Shown in pieces: positions 1-9,035 of a stretch of DNA of 64,000 bases. A program made the position numbers and the translations under genes. The stretch lies in NCBI RefSeq assembly GCF_900101745.1, contig NZ_FNAD01000012.1:62001-126000 (forward strand). The letters are read 5' to 3'. The notes under the pieces are model-generated. The model was not told where the DNA came from, searched no databases, and saw only the letters and a program-made list of their open reading frames with translations. Each line of letters starts with the position of its first letter. Positions within the stretch are counted from its first letter, which is position 1. This stretch comes from Glycomyces harbinensis. GTDB taxonomy: Bacteria; Actinomycetota; Actinomycetes; Mycobacteriales; Micromonosporaceae.

Positions 1-1365
1 AGCCCGACCAGGGTGCGGCTGTCGGTCGAGGTGCCGTTCGAGGAGTTGGCGCCTTACATCAGCGAGGCGTACAAGAGCGTCGGGCAGCAGATCCGCGTCC
101 CGGGCTTCCGCCCCGGCAAGGCCCCCCGCCAGGTCATCGACCAGCGCATCGGCCGCGAGTCGGTCTACGCCCAGGCGATGGACCCCGCGGTGCAGGCCAA
201 CCTCAACAAGGCCGTCACCGAGAACGACGTGAACGCGCTGGGCCGCCCCGAGCTGACCGAGGTCAAGCCGATCGAAGAGGGCAAGCCCTTCGAGTTCGTG
301 GTCGAGACCGACGTGACCCCCGCGTTCGAGCTCCCCGACTTCGCCTCGCTGAAGGTCACCGTCGAGTCCGGCGACGTCACCGAGGAGGACGTGGACAAGG
401 ACCTCGACTCCCAGCGCCTGCGGTTCTCGTCGCTGAAGACGGTCGAGCGCGCCGCGGCCGAGGGCGACTTCGTCGTCATCGACCTGCGCGCCACCCAGAA
501 CGGCGAAGAGGTCGAGGGCGGCTCCGTCACCGGCATGAGCCACGAGGTCGGCTCGGGCAACCTGCTCGACGGCCTGGACGAGGCCCTCATCGGCATGTCC
601 GCCGGCGACGAGAAGACCATCCAGTCGACCCTCGCGGGCGAGCAGGAGGGCGAGACCGCCGAGGTCGAGGTCAAGGTCACCCAGGTCAAGGAGCGCGAGC
701 TCCCCGAGCTGGACGACGACTTCGCCGAGATGGCCAGCCAGTTCGACACCCTTCAGGAGCTGCGCGACTCCACCCGCGAGCGCCTCGAGACCCAGGGCAA
801 GACCGGCAAGGCCAACGAGGCCCGCCAGAAGACCCTCGAGGCCCTCATCGAGGCCGTCGACCTGCCGCTGCCCGAGAAGACCGTCGAGGCCGAGATCGAG
901 CACACCCGCGGCCACCTCCAGGAGCAGGTCGTGCAGCTCGCCGGCAGCTTCGAGGAGTACCTGACCGCGGTCGGCAAGACCGCCGAGGAGTTCGACGCCG
1001 AGCTCAAGGGCGACGTCGAGTCGAACCTGAGCCAGTCGATCATCCTGGGCCGCATCGCCTCCGAGCGCGAGCTCGAGGTCTCCGGCGAGCTCATGACCGC
1101 CGAGGTCGTGCGCCAGGCCCAGCAGCGCGGCGTCCCGCAGGACCAGTTCCAGAAGTTCGTCGACGAGCTGCGCACCAACGGCGGCCTGCAGCAGATCGCC
1201 GCCTCCCTGCGCCAGCAGCTGGCCCTCGAAGAGGTCATCAAGCAGGCCACGGTCGTCGACGCCTCCGGCAAGGAGCTGTCCGAGGAAGACCTCTTCCCCG
1301 GCCGCGCGAAGGCCGACGAGGCCGACGTCGAGCTCGAGGACGCCGAGGACAAGACCGAGGAGTAG
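1..1365 (+). CDS. tig: Trigger factor, 5' end outside window
   Basis: Ribosome-docked peptidyl-prolyl isomerase and chaperone that receives nascent chains. The frame is open to the left edge: in-frame codons 1-12 (Ser-Pro-Thr-Arg) continue the family's N-terminal domain, so the GTG at 13 is internal and only a few residues are missing. The ribosome-binding signature GFRPGKAP is encoded at 103-126. It is followed by an FKBP-type isomerase stretch (roughly 430-700), a long charged helical C-terminal arm, and a very acidic tail ending DKTEE, as usual for actinobacterial trigger factors. Total length (over 450 residues) fits the family. It lies upstream of the clpP1-clpP2-clpX group, the common order in bacteria, and is closed by a strong hairpin, so it is probably transcribed on its own. 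Confidence 0.97.
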   Translation, partial: SPTRVRLSVEVPFEELAPYISEAYKSVGQQIRVPGFRPGKAPRQVIDQRIGRESVYAQAMDPAVQANLNKAVTENDVNALGRPELTEVKPIEEGKPFEFVVETDVTPAFELPDFASLKVTVESGDVTEEDVDKDLDSQRLRFSSLKTVERAAAEGDFVVIDLRATQNGEEVEGGSVTGMSHEVGSGNLLDGLDEALIGMSAGDEKTIQSTLAGEQEGETAEVEVKVTQVKERELPELDDDFAEMASQFDTLQELRDSTRERLETQGKTGKANEARQKTLEALIEAVDLPLPEKTVEAEIEHTRGHLQEQVVQLAGSFEEYLTAVGKTAEEFDAELKGDVESNLSQSIILGRIASERELEVSGELMTAEVVRQAQQRGVPQDQFQKFVDELRTNGGLQQIAASLRQQLALEEVIKQATVVDASGKELSEEDLFPGRAKADEADVELEDAEDKTEE

Positions 1366-1379
1366 TCCTCCCGCTTTCC

Positions 1380-1411
1380 AAGGGGCCCACCGCGGTAGCG
1401 GTGGGCCCCTT
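1380..1411 (+). terminator. Hairpin terminator after tig
   Basis: Perfect 14-bp inverted repeat (AAGGGGCCCACCGC / its complement) with loop GGTA, starting 15 bp after the tig stop. The right arm ends in TT but there is no long T run, as is usual for high-GC actinobacterial terminators. Confidence 0.85.
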
Positions 1412-1583
1412 GCGGTCTGCGGTAGCGACGATCGTCACTCTCGCCCGGCCCGCTCCGGCGGGCCGCGTACTTCGGCACCGAGGCGGTGGCCGCGAACCCC
1501 TGACGGCCGCAGGCGAACCGGTGTGGGAGGGCTGTCAGGTCCATGACAGGGCCGTGACAGCGGCCCCCGCGAACATTCCCTGC

Positions 1584-2396
1584 ATGAACCGCACACCGAA
1601 TTCCGCGGCCGCCGCGACCACCGCCCGGCCGAACCGCCTCGTCGAGAAGCTCCTCGCCGACCGCCACTCGATCCCGCTGTCCATCGCCCTCCACCTCGTC
1701 CCCGGCGGCCTCATCGTCGCCGTCTACGCGCTCGTCGGCGCACCCGTCAGCCGCGCCGTCGGCGCCCCGATCTTCGCGGCCTGGGCCATCGCGCTCATGG
1801 TCGTGCTCTTCCCGATCTGGTTCGGCCTGTTCTGGCTGGGCAAGAAGAGGACCGGGCGCTACACGATGCGCGGCGGCGTGGTCCGCTACCGCGACAAGCC
1901 GTTCTCCCGCGGCAAGATCACCCTGATCGGCATCGGCTTCCTGCTGTACATGACGGTCGTGGCGCTCGCGCTCGCACCGCTCGACGCCTGGACGTACGAC
2001 CACTTCTTCACCTGGGTCACGTTCGAGAGCTCGGGCAGCTCAGGCACCACCTACCTCGACGCGTACGACAAGGACGTCGTGCTCACCACCCTGCTGGTCT
2101 TCGGCCCCTTCACCGGCTTCCTCCTGCCGCTGATCGAGGAGTACTACTTCCGCGGCTTCCTCCTGCCCCGCCTTCCGCAGCTCGGCCGCTGGGCGCCGCT
2201 GTTCAACACGGGCCTGTTCTCGATCTACCACTTCTGGGCGATCTGGACGGTCCCGTCGAAGATCCTCTTCCTGCTCCCCGGCGTCTGGTTCGTCTGGGGC
2301 AAGCACGACATCCGCGCCTCCATCTGGATGCACCCCGGCTCGGCCCTGCTCATGACCGTCGTCGGCGCCACCGCCTACGCCCTCGGCGTCATGTGA
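1584..2396 (+). CDS. CPBP family intramembrane protease
   Basis: 270-residue multi-span membrane protein of the CPBP (CAAX protease / bacteriocin-processing, Abi) family. These are glutamate-type intramembrane endopeptidases; the substrate here is unknown. The family motif EExxxR is present as EEYYFRG (encoded near 2137-2160), followed by the FxxxH motif as FSIYH (near 2218-2232). A later His-Pro segment is the likely third motif. About seven hydrophobic segments are visible. The ATG at 1584 is chosen because the protein reads sensibly from there (MNRTPNSAAA); further upstream the frame runs into the tig terminator. No clear Shine-Dalgarno is seen. It stands alone between two terminators, so nothing in the context indicates a target. 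Confidence 0.85.
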   Translation: MNRTPNSAAAATTARPNRLVEKLLADRHSIPLSIALHLVPGGLIVAVYALVGAPVSRAVGAPIFAAWAIALMVVLFPIWFGLFWLGKKRTGRYTMRGGVVRYRDKPFSRGKITLIGIGFLLYMTVVALALAPLDAWTYDHFFTWVTFESSGSSGTTYLDAYDKDVVLTTLLVFGPFTGFLLPLIEEYYFRGFLLPRLPQLGRWAPLFNTGLFSIYHFWAIWTVPSKILFLLPGVWFVWGKHDIRASIWMHPGSALLMTVVGATAYALGVM

Positions 2397-2411
2397 GGAC
2401 CGAACGGCCAC

Positions 2412-2440
2412 GAGGCGCCCTCCGCACCGGAGGGCGCCTC
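2412..2440. terminator. Bidirectional hairpin between convergent genes
   Basis: Perfect 13-bp stem (GAGGCGCCCTCCG / complement) with a 3-nt loop, between the CPBP gene (+) and the methyltransferase gene (-). It can serve both. Confidence 0.8.
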
Positions 2441-2453
2441 TTCGCCTGCCCGC

Positions 2454-3188
2454 CTAGGCGAGCCGGTACACCGACACGTGCGAACCCGACTCGGCGGTGA
2501 ACTCGCCGCCTTCCCAGTCGGCATGGCGGGACTCGAGTTCGAAGCCCGCGAGCTGCGCCATGAGGTCCAGTTCGGCCGGCCATATGTAGCGGTGCGGGCT
2601 GCGGCCCAGACGCGCCCGCCGGGTCTCGTCGAAGGTGAAGTGGTGCGAGACGACGTGCTGGTTGAGGACGTCGTAGGTGTCGAGGAGGATGTAGCCGGAC
2701 TCGACGACGCCGACTGTGGCCTTCCTGCCCGGCGGGAGCGCCCGGAGCTCGGGCACCCACAGCTCGATGACGAACCGTCCGCCCGGGACGAGATGCCGTG
2801 CCGCGTTGCGGAAGCACTCGACCTGCTGCTCCTGCGTGAGCAGGTTCGAGATCGTGTTGAACACCAGGTAGGCCAGCTGGAACTCGCCGGGCGCACGCAC
2901 GGTGGTCATGTCGCCCTCCAGGACCGGGAGCGCCGCCTCGTCCACTTTGGCGCGCAACTGCCCGATCATCGCGGGCGACAGCTCGATCCCGGTCACCGGC
3001 ACCCCGCGCTCGGCCAGCGGCACCCCCACGCGGCCCGTCCCGATCGCGAACTCGAGGGCCCGGCCGCCGCCGGCCAGCTCGACCAGGCGGTCCACCGTCG
3101 GAGCCAGGACCTCCGGCGCGAACATGCCCTCACCGGGCGTGTCATAGCCGCGGGCCGTCTCAGCGTCCCAAATGTCGTTCGATTCCAT
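2454..3188 (-). CDS. Class I SAM-dependent methyltransferase
   Basis: 244 residues. The N-terminal half is a Rossmann-type SAM domain with motif I LEFAIGTGR, the acidic ribose-binding end of strand 2 in TGIELSP, and motif II/III region LEGDMTT. The C-terminal half is beta-rich (TYDVLNQHVV, HRYIWPAELD), as in small-molecule methyltransferases. The substrate cannot be told from sequence. The start is the ATG whose complement ends at 3188 (protein begins MESNDIWDAE); an in-frame extension to 3284 is possible but unlike the family. It is transcribed away from clpP1, so the 3189-3548 region holds divergent promoters. Neighbours do not point to a pathway. Confidence 0.82.
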   Translation of the reverse strand: MESNDIWDAETARGYDTPGEGMFAPEVLAPTVDRLVELAGGGRALEFAIGTGRVGVPLAERGVPVTGIELSPAMIGQLRAKVDEAALPVLEGDMTTVRAPGEFQLAYLVFNTISNLLTQEQQVECFRNAARHLVPGGRFVIELWVPELRALPPGRKATVGVVESGYILLDTYDVLNQHVVSHHFTFDETRRARLGRSPHRYIWPAELDLMAQLAGFELESRHADWEGGEFTAESGSHVSVYRLA

Positions 3189-3431
3189 CCGCCCAGGATT
3201 TCGCAGGGCCGCATCGTTGTCGAACGAATTGCCGGACGCCTGTGCGGGGCCGCGCGTTCGGGGGTGGCGCACCACGTGTGCCAAGTCACGTGTGAAGCGC
3301 TTGCCCGACCTCAGCGGACCTCGGCGAGCTCGGCCGTGCCCGACCGCCCGCGCGTCCGCCGCGGCGGACGCCGTGTGCGAGGCCCCGGGGCCGCCGGTGC
3401 CCGAGGATGGGCTGCGGGACGGCGACCGCTC

Positions 3432-3445
3432 CGCTCGCAGCGAAC
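3432..3445 (-). promoter_or_regulatory. ClgR-like operator upstream of clpP1
   Basis: On the minus strand this reads GTTCGC-N5-GCG, which matches the operator described for ClgR, the activator of clpP1P2 in streptomycetes and mycobacteria. It lies about 105 bp upstream of the clpP1 start, a sensible activator position. The match is by eye and from memory of the motif. ClgR itself is not in this window. Confidence 0.5.
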
Positions 3446-3548
3446 ACGGTCCCCAGGCGCGTCCGATCGTCGCCCCGACGGGCTAAGGTCTGGATTGGTA
3501 ACCGTGAAGCTGAGTGCATATCGTCGAGACAGAATGAAGGTGCAAGAC

Positions 3549-4199
3549 ATGGACCATTCGATTCCATTCTCCTCGCAGCTGGAGAAGGACGTCGTCGGCG
3601 CGGTCGCCCGTCGCGGCGGCGGCGAGGCTTCGGTCGGCCTGGACAGCATGGTCTTCGATCGCCTGCTCAAGGAGCACATCCTGTTCCTGGGCTCCGACGT
3701 CAACTCCGAGATCGCCAACCGCCTGTGCGCCCAGCTGCTCCTGCTCGAGGCCGAGGACGACCAGCGCGACATCAAGCTCTACATCAACTCGCCCGGCGGC
3801 TCGGTGTACGACGGCATGGCCATCTACGACACCATGCAGTTCATCAAGAACGACGTCCAGACCGTCGGCATGGGCATGGCCGCCTCCATGGGCCAGCTGC
3901 TCCTGTGCGCGGGCACGACGGGCAAGCGCTACGCGCTCCCGCACGCGCGCATCATGATGCACCAGCCCTCCGGCGGCATCGGCGGCACCGCCTCCGACGT
4001 CGCGATCCTCGCCGAGCAGATGCTCTACACCAAGCAGATGTTCCAGGAGCGCGTCGCCGAGCACACCGGCCGCACGATCGAGGAGATCGAGCGCGACTCC
4101 GACCGCGACCGCTGGTTCACCGCCGCCGAGGCGAAGGACTACGGCTTCATCGACCACGTCGTCAAGCGGGTGGCCGACGTCCCCGCCGAAGCCAACTAG
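3549..4199 (+). CDS. clpP1: ATP-dependent Clp protease proteolytic subunit 1
   Basis: 216-residue serine peptidase subunit of the Clp protease, forming heptameric rings that work with ClpX or ClpC to degrade unfolded or tagged proteins in the cytoplasm. The catalytic triad is visible: Ser113 in GMAASMGQ, His138 in MMHQPSG, Asp187 in SDRDRW. The oligomerisation/substrate strand [12 protein letters not shown] is intact. The ATG at 3549 is preferred because GAAGG lies 8 nt upstream; the in-frame ATG at 3534 has no such site. clpP2 follows after 19 bp, so the two are co-transcribed. Actinobacteria build a mixed ClpP1/ClpP2 particle, consistent with this pair. A ClgR-like site lies upstream. Confidence 0.96.
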   Translation: MDHSIPFSSQLEKDVVGAVARRGGGEASVGLDSMVFDRLLKEHILFLGSDVNSEIANRLCAQLLLLEAEDDQRDIKLYINSPGGSVYDGMAIYDTMQFIKNDVQTVGMGMAASMGQLLLCAGTTGKRYALPHARIMMHQPSGGIGGTASDVAILAEQMLYTKQMFQERVAEHTGRTIEEIERDSDRDRWFTAAEAKDYGFIDHVVKRVADVPAEAN

Positions 4200-4218
4200 A
4201 AGGAATGAGGGGAACCAG

Positions 4219-4896
4219 ATGATGGACATCCACGCACAGTCGTCGGGGGCGCAGTCCGGCGGCTTCGACCCGCGGGCCCGCTACATCGTCCCGTCGTTCA
4301 CCGAGAAGACCTCGTACGGGATCAAGGAGATGAACCCGTACAACAAGATGTTCGAAGACCGGATCATCTTCCTGGGGTCCCCGGTCGACGACACCTCGGC
4401 CAACGACATCATGAGCCAGCTGATCGTCCTCGAGGGCAACGACCCCGACCGGGACATCATCATGTACATCAACTCGCCCGGCGGCTCGCTCACCGCGCTC
4501 ATGGCCATCTACGACACGATGCAGTACGTGCGCCCGGACATCCAGACCGTGTGCATGGGCCAGGCCGCCTCGGCCGCCGCCGTGCTGCTCGCGGCCGGGA
4601 CCCCCGGCAAGCGCACCGCGCTGCCGAACTCCCGCGTGATCATCCACCAGCCGGCCACCGAGGGCACCTTCGGCCAGGCCTCCGACATGGAGATCCAGGC
4701 CCGCGAGATCATGCGCATGCGCGACCAGCTCGAGAAGATCCTGGCCCGCCACACCGGCCAGCCGGTCGACCAGGTCCGCCGCGACATCGAGCGCGACAAG
4801 ATCTTCACCGCCGACCAGGCCGTCGCCTACGGCATCGTCGACAACGTGCTGACCTACCGCAAGAAGAACGCCCTGCCGGCCGAAGCGGCCGCGTAG
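4219..4896 (+). CDS. clpP2: ATP-dependent Clp protease proteolytic subunit 2
   Basis: 225-residue second ClpP subunit. Triad residues: Ser118 in GQAASAAA, His143 in IIHQPATEG, Asp193 in IERDKIF. The strand [12 protein letters not shown] is present. The N-terminus is longer than in ClpP1 and carries the [11 protein letters not shown] stretch typical of actinobacterial ClpP2, which is how I assigned 1 versus 2. It starts at the first of two adjacent ATGs, preceded by GAGGGG; starting at the second changes one residue. It forms an operon with clpP1 and is followed by a hairpin, so clpX probably has its own promoter. Confidence 0.96.
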   Translation: MMDIHAQSSGAQSGGFDPRARYIVPSFTEKTSYGIKEMNPYNKMFEDRIIFLGSPVDDTSANDIMSQLIVLEGNDPDRDIIMYINSPGGSLTALMAIYDTMQYVRPDIQTVCMGQAASAAAVLLAAGTPGKRTALPNSRVIIHQPATEGTFGQASDMEIQAREIMRMRDQLEKILARHTGQPVDQVRRDIERDKIFTADQAVAYGIVDNVLTYRKKNALPAEAAA

Positions 4897-4913
4897 CACC
4901 CAACTCCAAAAGA

Positions 4914-4963
4914 GACGCGGCGGGCCCGGTGACCGGCCCGCGGACCGCCGGACCCGCCGCGTC
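4914..4963 (+). terminator. Hairpin after clpP2
   Basis: GACGCGGCGGG at 4914 pairs with CCCGCCGCGTC ending at 4963. The loop contains further self-complementary GC tracts. It begins 18 bp after the clpP2 stop. No T run. Confidence 0.6.
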
Positions 4964-5256
4964 CCGCTCCAGTCGACGGACCCTCGTCTCTGTACGATCG
5001 CCCCCCGGAGTTGCCCTGCCGCGATACCGTGTCGCTGGCGTCGGACGCCCGGCTTTGGAACGGCCCTGGCGCCGTGGCCGCAAATGCGAAATACTGGATC
5101 GGGACATCGGTTCGTCCTGAATCAACGGAGCAAGCACGAACGCGGACCGGACCACGGTTCGCACACAGCGTCACGACCGCCGACACATGGCTCGCAAGCA
5201 GCACCGAGACTGCGGCAGCACGGCCCACGGGCCCGCCGAGGGAAGGAGTCACCGCG
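4964..5256. other. Gene-free stretch before clpX
   Basis: About 290 bp without a convincing gene. It must hold the clpX promoter and a long 5' leader. I could not pick a consensus -10/-35 pair with confidence. The clpX Shine-Dalgarno GGAAGGAG is at its end. Confidence 0.4.
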
Positions 5257-6558
5257 ATGGCACCACGCCTGGGTGACAGCGAGATCTTGAAGTGCTCGTT
5301 CTGCTCGAAGTCGCAGCGCCAGGTGCGCAAGCTCATCGCCGGGCCGAACAACGTCTACATCTGCGACGAGTGCATCGACCTGTGCAACGAGATCATCGAA
5401 GAGGAGTTCGCCGAGGACGCCGAAGTGGCCTGGGAGGACCTGCCCAAGCCCAAGGAGGTCGTCGAGTTCCTCGACCAGTGGGTCATCGGCCAGGACAGCG
5501 CCAAGCGCTCGCTCGCCGTGGCGGTCTACAACCACTACAAGCGCGTGCAGCTGGACGAACTGAACTCCGGCAGGAACAGCGCCGACCACGTCGAGCTCCA
5601 GAAGTCGAACATACTTCTGGTCGGCCCCACCGGCTCGGGCAAGACGCACCTGGCCCAGACCCTCGCGCGGATGCTGGACGTGCCGTTCGCGATCGCCGAC
5701 GCGACCGCGCTGACCGAGGCCGGATACGTCGGCGACGACGTCGAGAACATCCTCCTCAAGCTCATCCAGGCCGCCGACTTCGACGTCAAGCGCGCCGAGA
5801 CCGGCATCATCTACATCGACGAGATCGACAAGGCCGGCCGCAAGGCCGAGAACCCCTCGATCACCCGCGACGTCTCCGGTGAAGGCGTGCAGCAGGCGCT
5901 CCTGAAGATCCTCGAAGGCACCCTCGCCTCGGTGCCGCCGCAGGGCGGGCGCAAGCATCCGCACCAGGAGCACATCCAGATAGACACCACGAACATCCTC
6001 TTCATCTGCGGCGGCGCCTTCGCCGGGATCGAGGAGATCATCAAGAGCCGCATCGGCAAGCGCACCGTCGGCTTCACCTCGCCCCTGCACGAGGTCGAGA
6101 ACCCCGACGACGCGATCGTCTCGCAGATCATGCCCGAGGACCTGCTGAAGTACGGGCTCATCCCCGAGATGGTCGGGCGGCTGCCGATCCTCACCACCGT
6201 GGACCACCTCGACAAGGCGGCGCTGCTGCGCATCCTCACCGAGCCGAAGAACGCCCTGGTGAAGCAGTACCAGCGCCTCCTGGAACTCGACGGCGTGGAG
6301 CTGGAGTTCGCCGAGGACGCCCTGGAGCCGATCGTGGAGTCGGCGCTGCTGCGCGGCACCGGCGCGCGCGGGCTGCGGGCCATCATGGAGGAGGTCCTCC
6401 AACCGGTCATGTTCGAGATCCCCTCGCGCGCCGACGAGGTCGCGAAGGTCGAGATCACCGCCGATGTGGTGCGCCGCAACGTGAACCCCACGCTGGTGCC
6501 GAGGACCAAGGCCACGCCCCGGAGGGCGATCCGCCCCAGGCGCGAGAAGTCGGCCTGA
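5257..6558 (+). CDS. clpX: Clp protease ATPase subunit ClpX
   Basis: 433-residue AAA+ unfoldase that recognises substrates and threads them into ClpP. The N-terminal zinc-binding domain has Cys13, Cys16, Cys36 and Cys39. Walker A is GPTGSGKT (residues 123-130), Walker B is IIYIDEID, the pore loop is GYVGDDVE, and the sensor-2 arginine lies in [11 protein letters not shown]. Length and domain order are standard. The ATG at 5257 is set by the strong GGAAGGAG 8 nt upstream and by the conserved MAPRLGDS start; a longer in-frame extension upstream does not match the family. It is separated from clpP2 by a hairpin and 360 bp, so it is likely an independent unit. Confidence 0.97.
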   Translation: MAPRLGDSEILKCSFCSKSQRQVRKLIAGPNNVYICDECIDLCNEIIEEEFAEDAEVAWEDLPKPKEVVEFLDQWVIGQDSAKRSLAVAVYNHYKRVQLDELNSGRNSADHVELQKSNILLVGPTGSGKTHLAQTLARMLDVPFAIADATALTEAGYVGDDVENILLKLIQAADFDVKRAETGIIYIDEIDKAGRKAENPSITRDVSGEGVQQALLKILEGTLASVPPQGGRKHPHQEHIQIDTTNILFICGGAFAGIEEIIKSRIGKRTVGFTSPLHEVENPDDAIVSQIMPEDLLKYGLIPEMVGRLPILTTVDHLDKAALLRILTEPKNALVKQYQRLLELDGVELEFAEDALEPIVESALLRGTGARGLRAIMEEVLQPVMFEIPSRADEVAKVEITADVVRRNVNPTLVPRTKATPRRAIRPRREKSA

Positions 6559-6622
6559 GCGGTCGCTACTACCTGAGGTCGAAGGCCCATCCCTAACCCC
6601 CACCCACCCAGAGGGGACCGTG

Positions 6623-6652
6623 GGTTCGACGGTGCCCTGCGGGTGTGACAGG
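6623..6652. repeat. Dispersed 30-bp motif, copy 1 of 3
   Basis: GGTTCGACGGT-N7-GGGTGTGACAGG. The same two boxes with the same 7-nt spacing recur at 9036-9065 and, more weakly, at 9138-9164. It lies in the intergenic region after clpX. Confidence 0.5.
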
Positions 6653-6704
6653 AAAGGGCGCCCGCACCCCAGGTGTCACCCGAAGGTGTGGGTGAAGGCG
6701 AGCG

Positions 6705-7028
6705 CTAATCCTCTTTGTTGTCGTCGCGCAGGCGGCGATCGATGTCGCGGAGGAAGTCGGGGTCGTCGTCGGGCGCCACGGGACCGTGCGGGTTCCGCGG
6801 GCCGCCGGCGCTGCCGCCGCGGCCGGTGCCCGGCTTCGGGCGCGGCGGTCTGGCGCGCCCGAGGGCGAACCACAGGACCCCGCCGGCGACCGGCAGCAGC
6901 AAGATGATGAGCACCCACCAGGCACGCGTCAACTTCCTGGGCGCGTGCTCACCGCCGAGGCAGTCGGCGAGCGCGGCGATGACCAGCGCGAGGTGCGCCA
7001 GGAACAAGAACAGGAACGCGCGGACCAT
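6705..7028 (-). CDS. Small membrane protein, PLDc_N-like
   Basis: 107 residues. It starts MVRAFLFLFL and has two hydrophobic helices (about residues 3-20 and 35-58), with LTRAWWVLIILLLPVAGGVLW characteristic of the phospholipase D-nuclease N-terminal (PLDc_N) domain found alone in many actinobacterial membrane proteins. The C-terminal half is a hydrophilic Pro/Gly/Arg-rich tail ending in an acidic, charged stretch, probably cytoplasmic. No catalytic HKD motif is present, so no lipase activity is implied. The ATG at 7028 begins the first hydrophobic helix; upstream in-frame codons do not look coding. It is divergent from etfB. Confidence 0.7.
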   Translation of the reverse strand: MVRAFLFLFLAHLALVIAALADCLGGEHAPRKLTRAWWVLIILLLPVAGGVLWFALGRARPPRPKPGTGRGGSAGGPRNPHGPVAPDDDPDFLRDIDRRLRDDNKED

Positions 7029-7077
7029 GGTCCAATCATGCCTGTCCGCCGCGCCGGGGACAACAACGCCTCGGGGT

Positions 7078-7093
7078 GTTACTCGAAAGTAAC
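7078..7093. promoter_or_regulatory. Dyad operator upstream of etfB
   Basis: GTTACT-CGAA-AGTAAC, a perfect 6-bp inverted repeat about 105 bp before etfB. A -10-like TATAGT is at 7103-7108, so the dyad overlaps the -35 region, a typical repressor position. The form TTACT-N4-AGTAA resembles TetR-family operators seen near fatty-acid oxidation genes in actinobacteria. Confidence 0.5.
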
Positions 7094-7198
7094 TTCGTAG
7101 GATATAGTTCACGCCAAGACGCCTGAGCCGATTCGCGGCCCGCGAGACGTTCGCGAGCAGCGGATCGGTGTGGCCAAGTACGACCTCGGAGGTTGTCG

Positions 7199-7969
7199 AT
7201 GAACATCGTGGTTCTGGTCAAGCAGGTCCCTGACTCGGGGCTCGCGAGACAGCTGGACGCCCAGTTGCGGGTGGACCGCAACGGCGCCAACAACGTCATG
7301 GGCGAGCTCGACGAATACGCCGTCGAAGCCGCCCTCCAGCTCAAAGAGGCCCACGGCGGCGAGGTCACCGTCCTCACCCTCGGCCCCGGACAGGCCACCG
7401 AGATCGTGCGCAAGACCCTCGGCATGGGCGCCGACAAGGCGGTGCACATCGAGGACGACGCCGTCGGCGGCTCCGACGCGCTCACCACCTCCGCGATCCT
7501 CGCCGCGGCCCTCGGCCGCCTCGAGTGGGACCTCGTGATCGCGGGAGCCGAGTCCACCGACTCCGGCATGGGCGTCATGCCCCACCTGCTCGCCGCCCGC
7601 ACCGGCGCCCCCGCGCTCACCGGCGCCCGCAAGATCGAGACCGACGGCGCCTCCATCACCGTGGAGCACCAGCGGGCCAACGGCTACGACGTGCTCACCG
7701 CGAACCTTCCGGCCATCGTCTCGGTCTGGGACACCATCAACAACCCGCGCTACCCGTCGCTCAAGGGCATCATGGCCGCCAAGCGCAAGCCCGTGGAGAC
7801 CCTGACGCTCGCCGACCTCGGCGTCGAGGCCGCCGGCCCGGACGCCGCGCAGAACGAGGTGCTCAGCGCCGCCGAGCGGCCCCCGCGCGCCGCGGGCCAG
7901 ATCGTCACCGATGAGGGCCAGGGCGGCGCCGCGCTCGCCGACTTCCTCGCCGCCGAGAAGTTCGTCTGA
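7199..7969 (+). CDS. etfB: Electron transfer flavoprotein beta subunit
   Basis: 256 residues. Together with EtfA it forms the soluble FAD/AMP-containing carrier that takes electrons from acyl-CoA and related dehydrogenases to the quinone pool. Family landmarks are the start MNIVVLVKQVPD, the ELDEYAVEAALQLKE helix, the nucleotide-binding region VIAGAESTDSG, and the C-terminal NNPRYPSLKGIMAAKRKP. The ATG at 7199 follows GGAGG by 6 nt; the TTG two codons earlier lies too close to that site to be the start. etfA follows after 26 bp. The operon is probably controlled through the dyad at 7078-7093. Confidence 0.95.
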   Translation: MNIVVLVKQVPDSGLARQLDAQLRVDRNGANNVMGELDEYAVEAALQLKEAHGGEVTVLTLGPGQATEIVRKTLGMGADKAVHIEDDAVGGSDALTTSAILAAALGRLEWDLVIAGAESTDSGMGVMPHLLAARTGAPALTGARKIETDGASITVEHQRANGYDVLTANLPAIVSVWDTINNPRYPSLKGIMAAKRKPVETLTLADLGVEAAGPDAAQNEVLSAAERPPRAAGQIVTDEGQGGAALADFLAAEKFV

Positions 7970-7995
7970 GCCGTATTCGAGATCTGGAGACCATC

Positions 7996-8925
7996 ATGAC
8001 CGACATCCTCGTGTACGTACCGAACTCCGGCAAGCACGCCGCCGAGGTCCTCACCCTGGCCCGCAATCTGGGCGACGTCGCCGCGATCGCGTTCGACGAC
8101 GCCGCCGAAGGCCTCGCGGGCGAGTACGGCGCCGCGAAGGTCTACCGCGTCGAGGCCCCCGAGGCCGCGGACTACTTCGTGGACCCGAAGGCGACCGTCC
8201 TGGTCGACCTTGCCCGCCAGGCCGCTCCGGACTTCTTCCTGCTGCCGAGCACCGACGAGGGCAAGGCCCTGGCCGCCCGCGTGGCGGTGGCGCTCGACAA
8301 CGGCCTGCTGACCGACGTCTCCGGCCTGGAGGCCGACGGGACCGTGCAGCAGGACGCCTTCGCGGGCGCCACGGTGGTGAAGTCGAAGGCCACCAAGGGC
8401 TTCACGCTCGCCACCGTCAAGTCCGGGGCTACTGAGCCGGCGCCGGCCGCGAGTTCGCCCGCGGTCGAGAGCGTCGCCGCGACCGTGTCCGAGGCCGACA
8501 AGCGCGTGCGGATCACCCAGCGGGTGGACGAGCCCGCGGGGGACCGGCCGAGCCTGGCCGACGCGCGCGTCGTCGTCTCGGGCGGGCGCGGCGTGGGCTC
8601 GGCGGACGACTTCGCGCTCATCGAGCGGGTCGCCGACTCGCTCGGCGGCGCGGTCGGCGCTTCGCGCGCGGCGACCGACTCGGGCTACTACCCGCACAAG
8701 TTCCAGGTGGGCCAGACCGGTACGACGGTGAGCCCGCAGCTGTACGTGGCGGCCGGCATCTCGGGCGCGATCCAGCACCGGGCGGGCATGCAGACTTCGC
8801 GGGTGATCGTGGCGGTCAACAAGGACGCCGACGCCCCGATCTTCGGCATGGCCGACTTCGGCGTGGTGGGCGACCTCTTCCAGGTCCTGCCCCAGGCGCT
8901 CGAGGAGATCGAGAAGCGCAAGTAG
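7996..8925 (+). CDS. etfA: Electron transfer flavoprotein alpha subunit
   Basis: 309 residues. The N-terminal half resembles EtfB's fold. A low-complexity Ala/Pro linker follows near residue 145. The C-terminal half is the conserved FAD-binding domain with [45 protein letters not shown] and IQHRAGMQ. Length and domain order are standard. CTGGAG precedes the ATG. It is the second gene of etfBA and is closed by a very strong hairpin. No acyl-CoA dehydrogenase or ETF:quinone oxidoreductase gene is within the window, so the partners must be encoded elsewhere. Confidence 0.95.
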   Translation: MTDILVYVPNSGKHAAEVLTLARNLGDVAAIAFDDAAEGLAGEYGAAKVYRVEAPEAADYFVDPKATVLVDLARQAAPDFFLLPSTDEGKALAARVAVALDNGLLTDVSGLEADGTVQQDAFAGATVVKSKATKGFTLATVKSGATEPAPAASSPAVESVAATVSEADKRVRITQRVDEPAGDRPSLADARVVVSGGRGVGSADDFALIERVADSLGGAVGASRAATDSGYYPHKFQVGQTGTTVSPQLYVAAGISGAIQHRAGMQTSRVIVAVNKDADAPIFGMADFGVVGDLFQVLPQALEEIEKRK

Positions 8926-8940
8926 GACCACGCGCGCCGC

Positions 8941-8973
8941 GGCCCGGCCCCGCCGAAACGGCGGGGCCGGGCC
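8941..8973 (+). terminator. Hairpin terminator after etfA
   Basis: Perfect 15-bp stem (GGCCCGGCCCCGCCG / complement) with loop AAA, 15 bp after the etfA stop. Confidence 0.85.
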
Positions 8974-9035
8974 GCGCGGCGTTGCGGGCCGGTGGGGAGC
9001 GCGGGTGAGTGGGGCTCGCGTTCGGTGCCTCCCCC

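Noticed and set aside
3534..3548. Earlier ATG for clpP1 at 3534
   Set aside because: No Shine-Dalgarno before it, whereas GAAGG is well placed for 3549.
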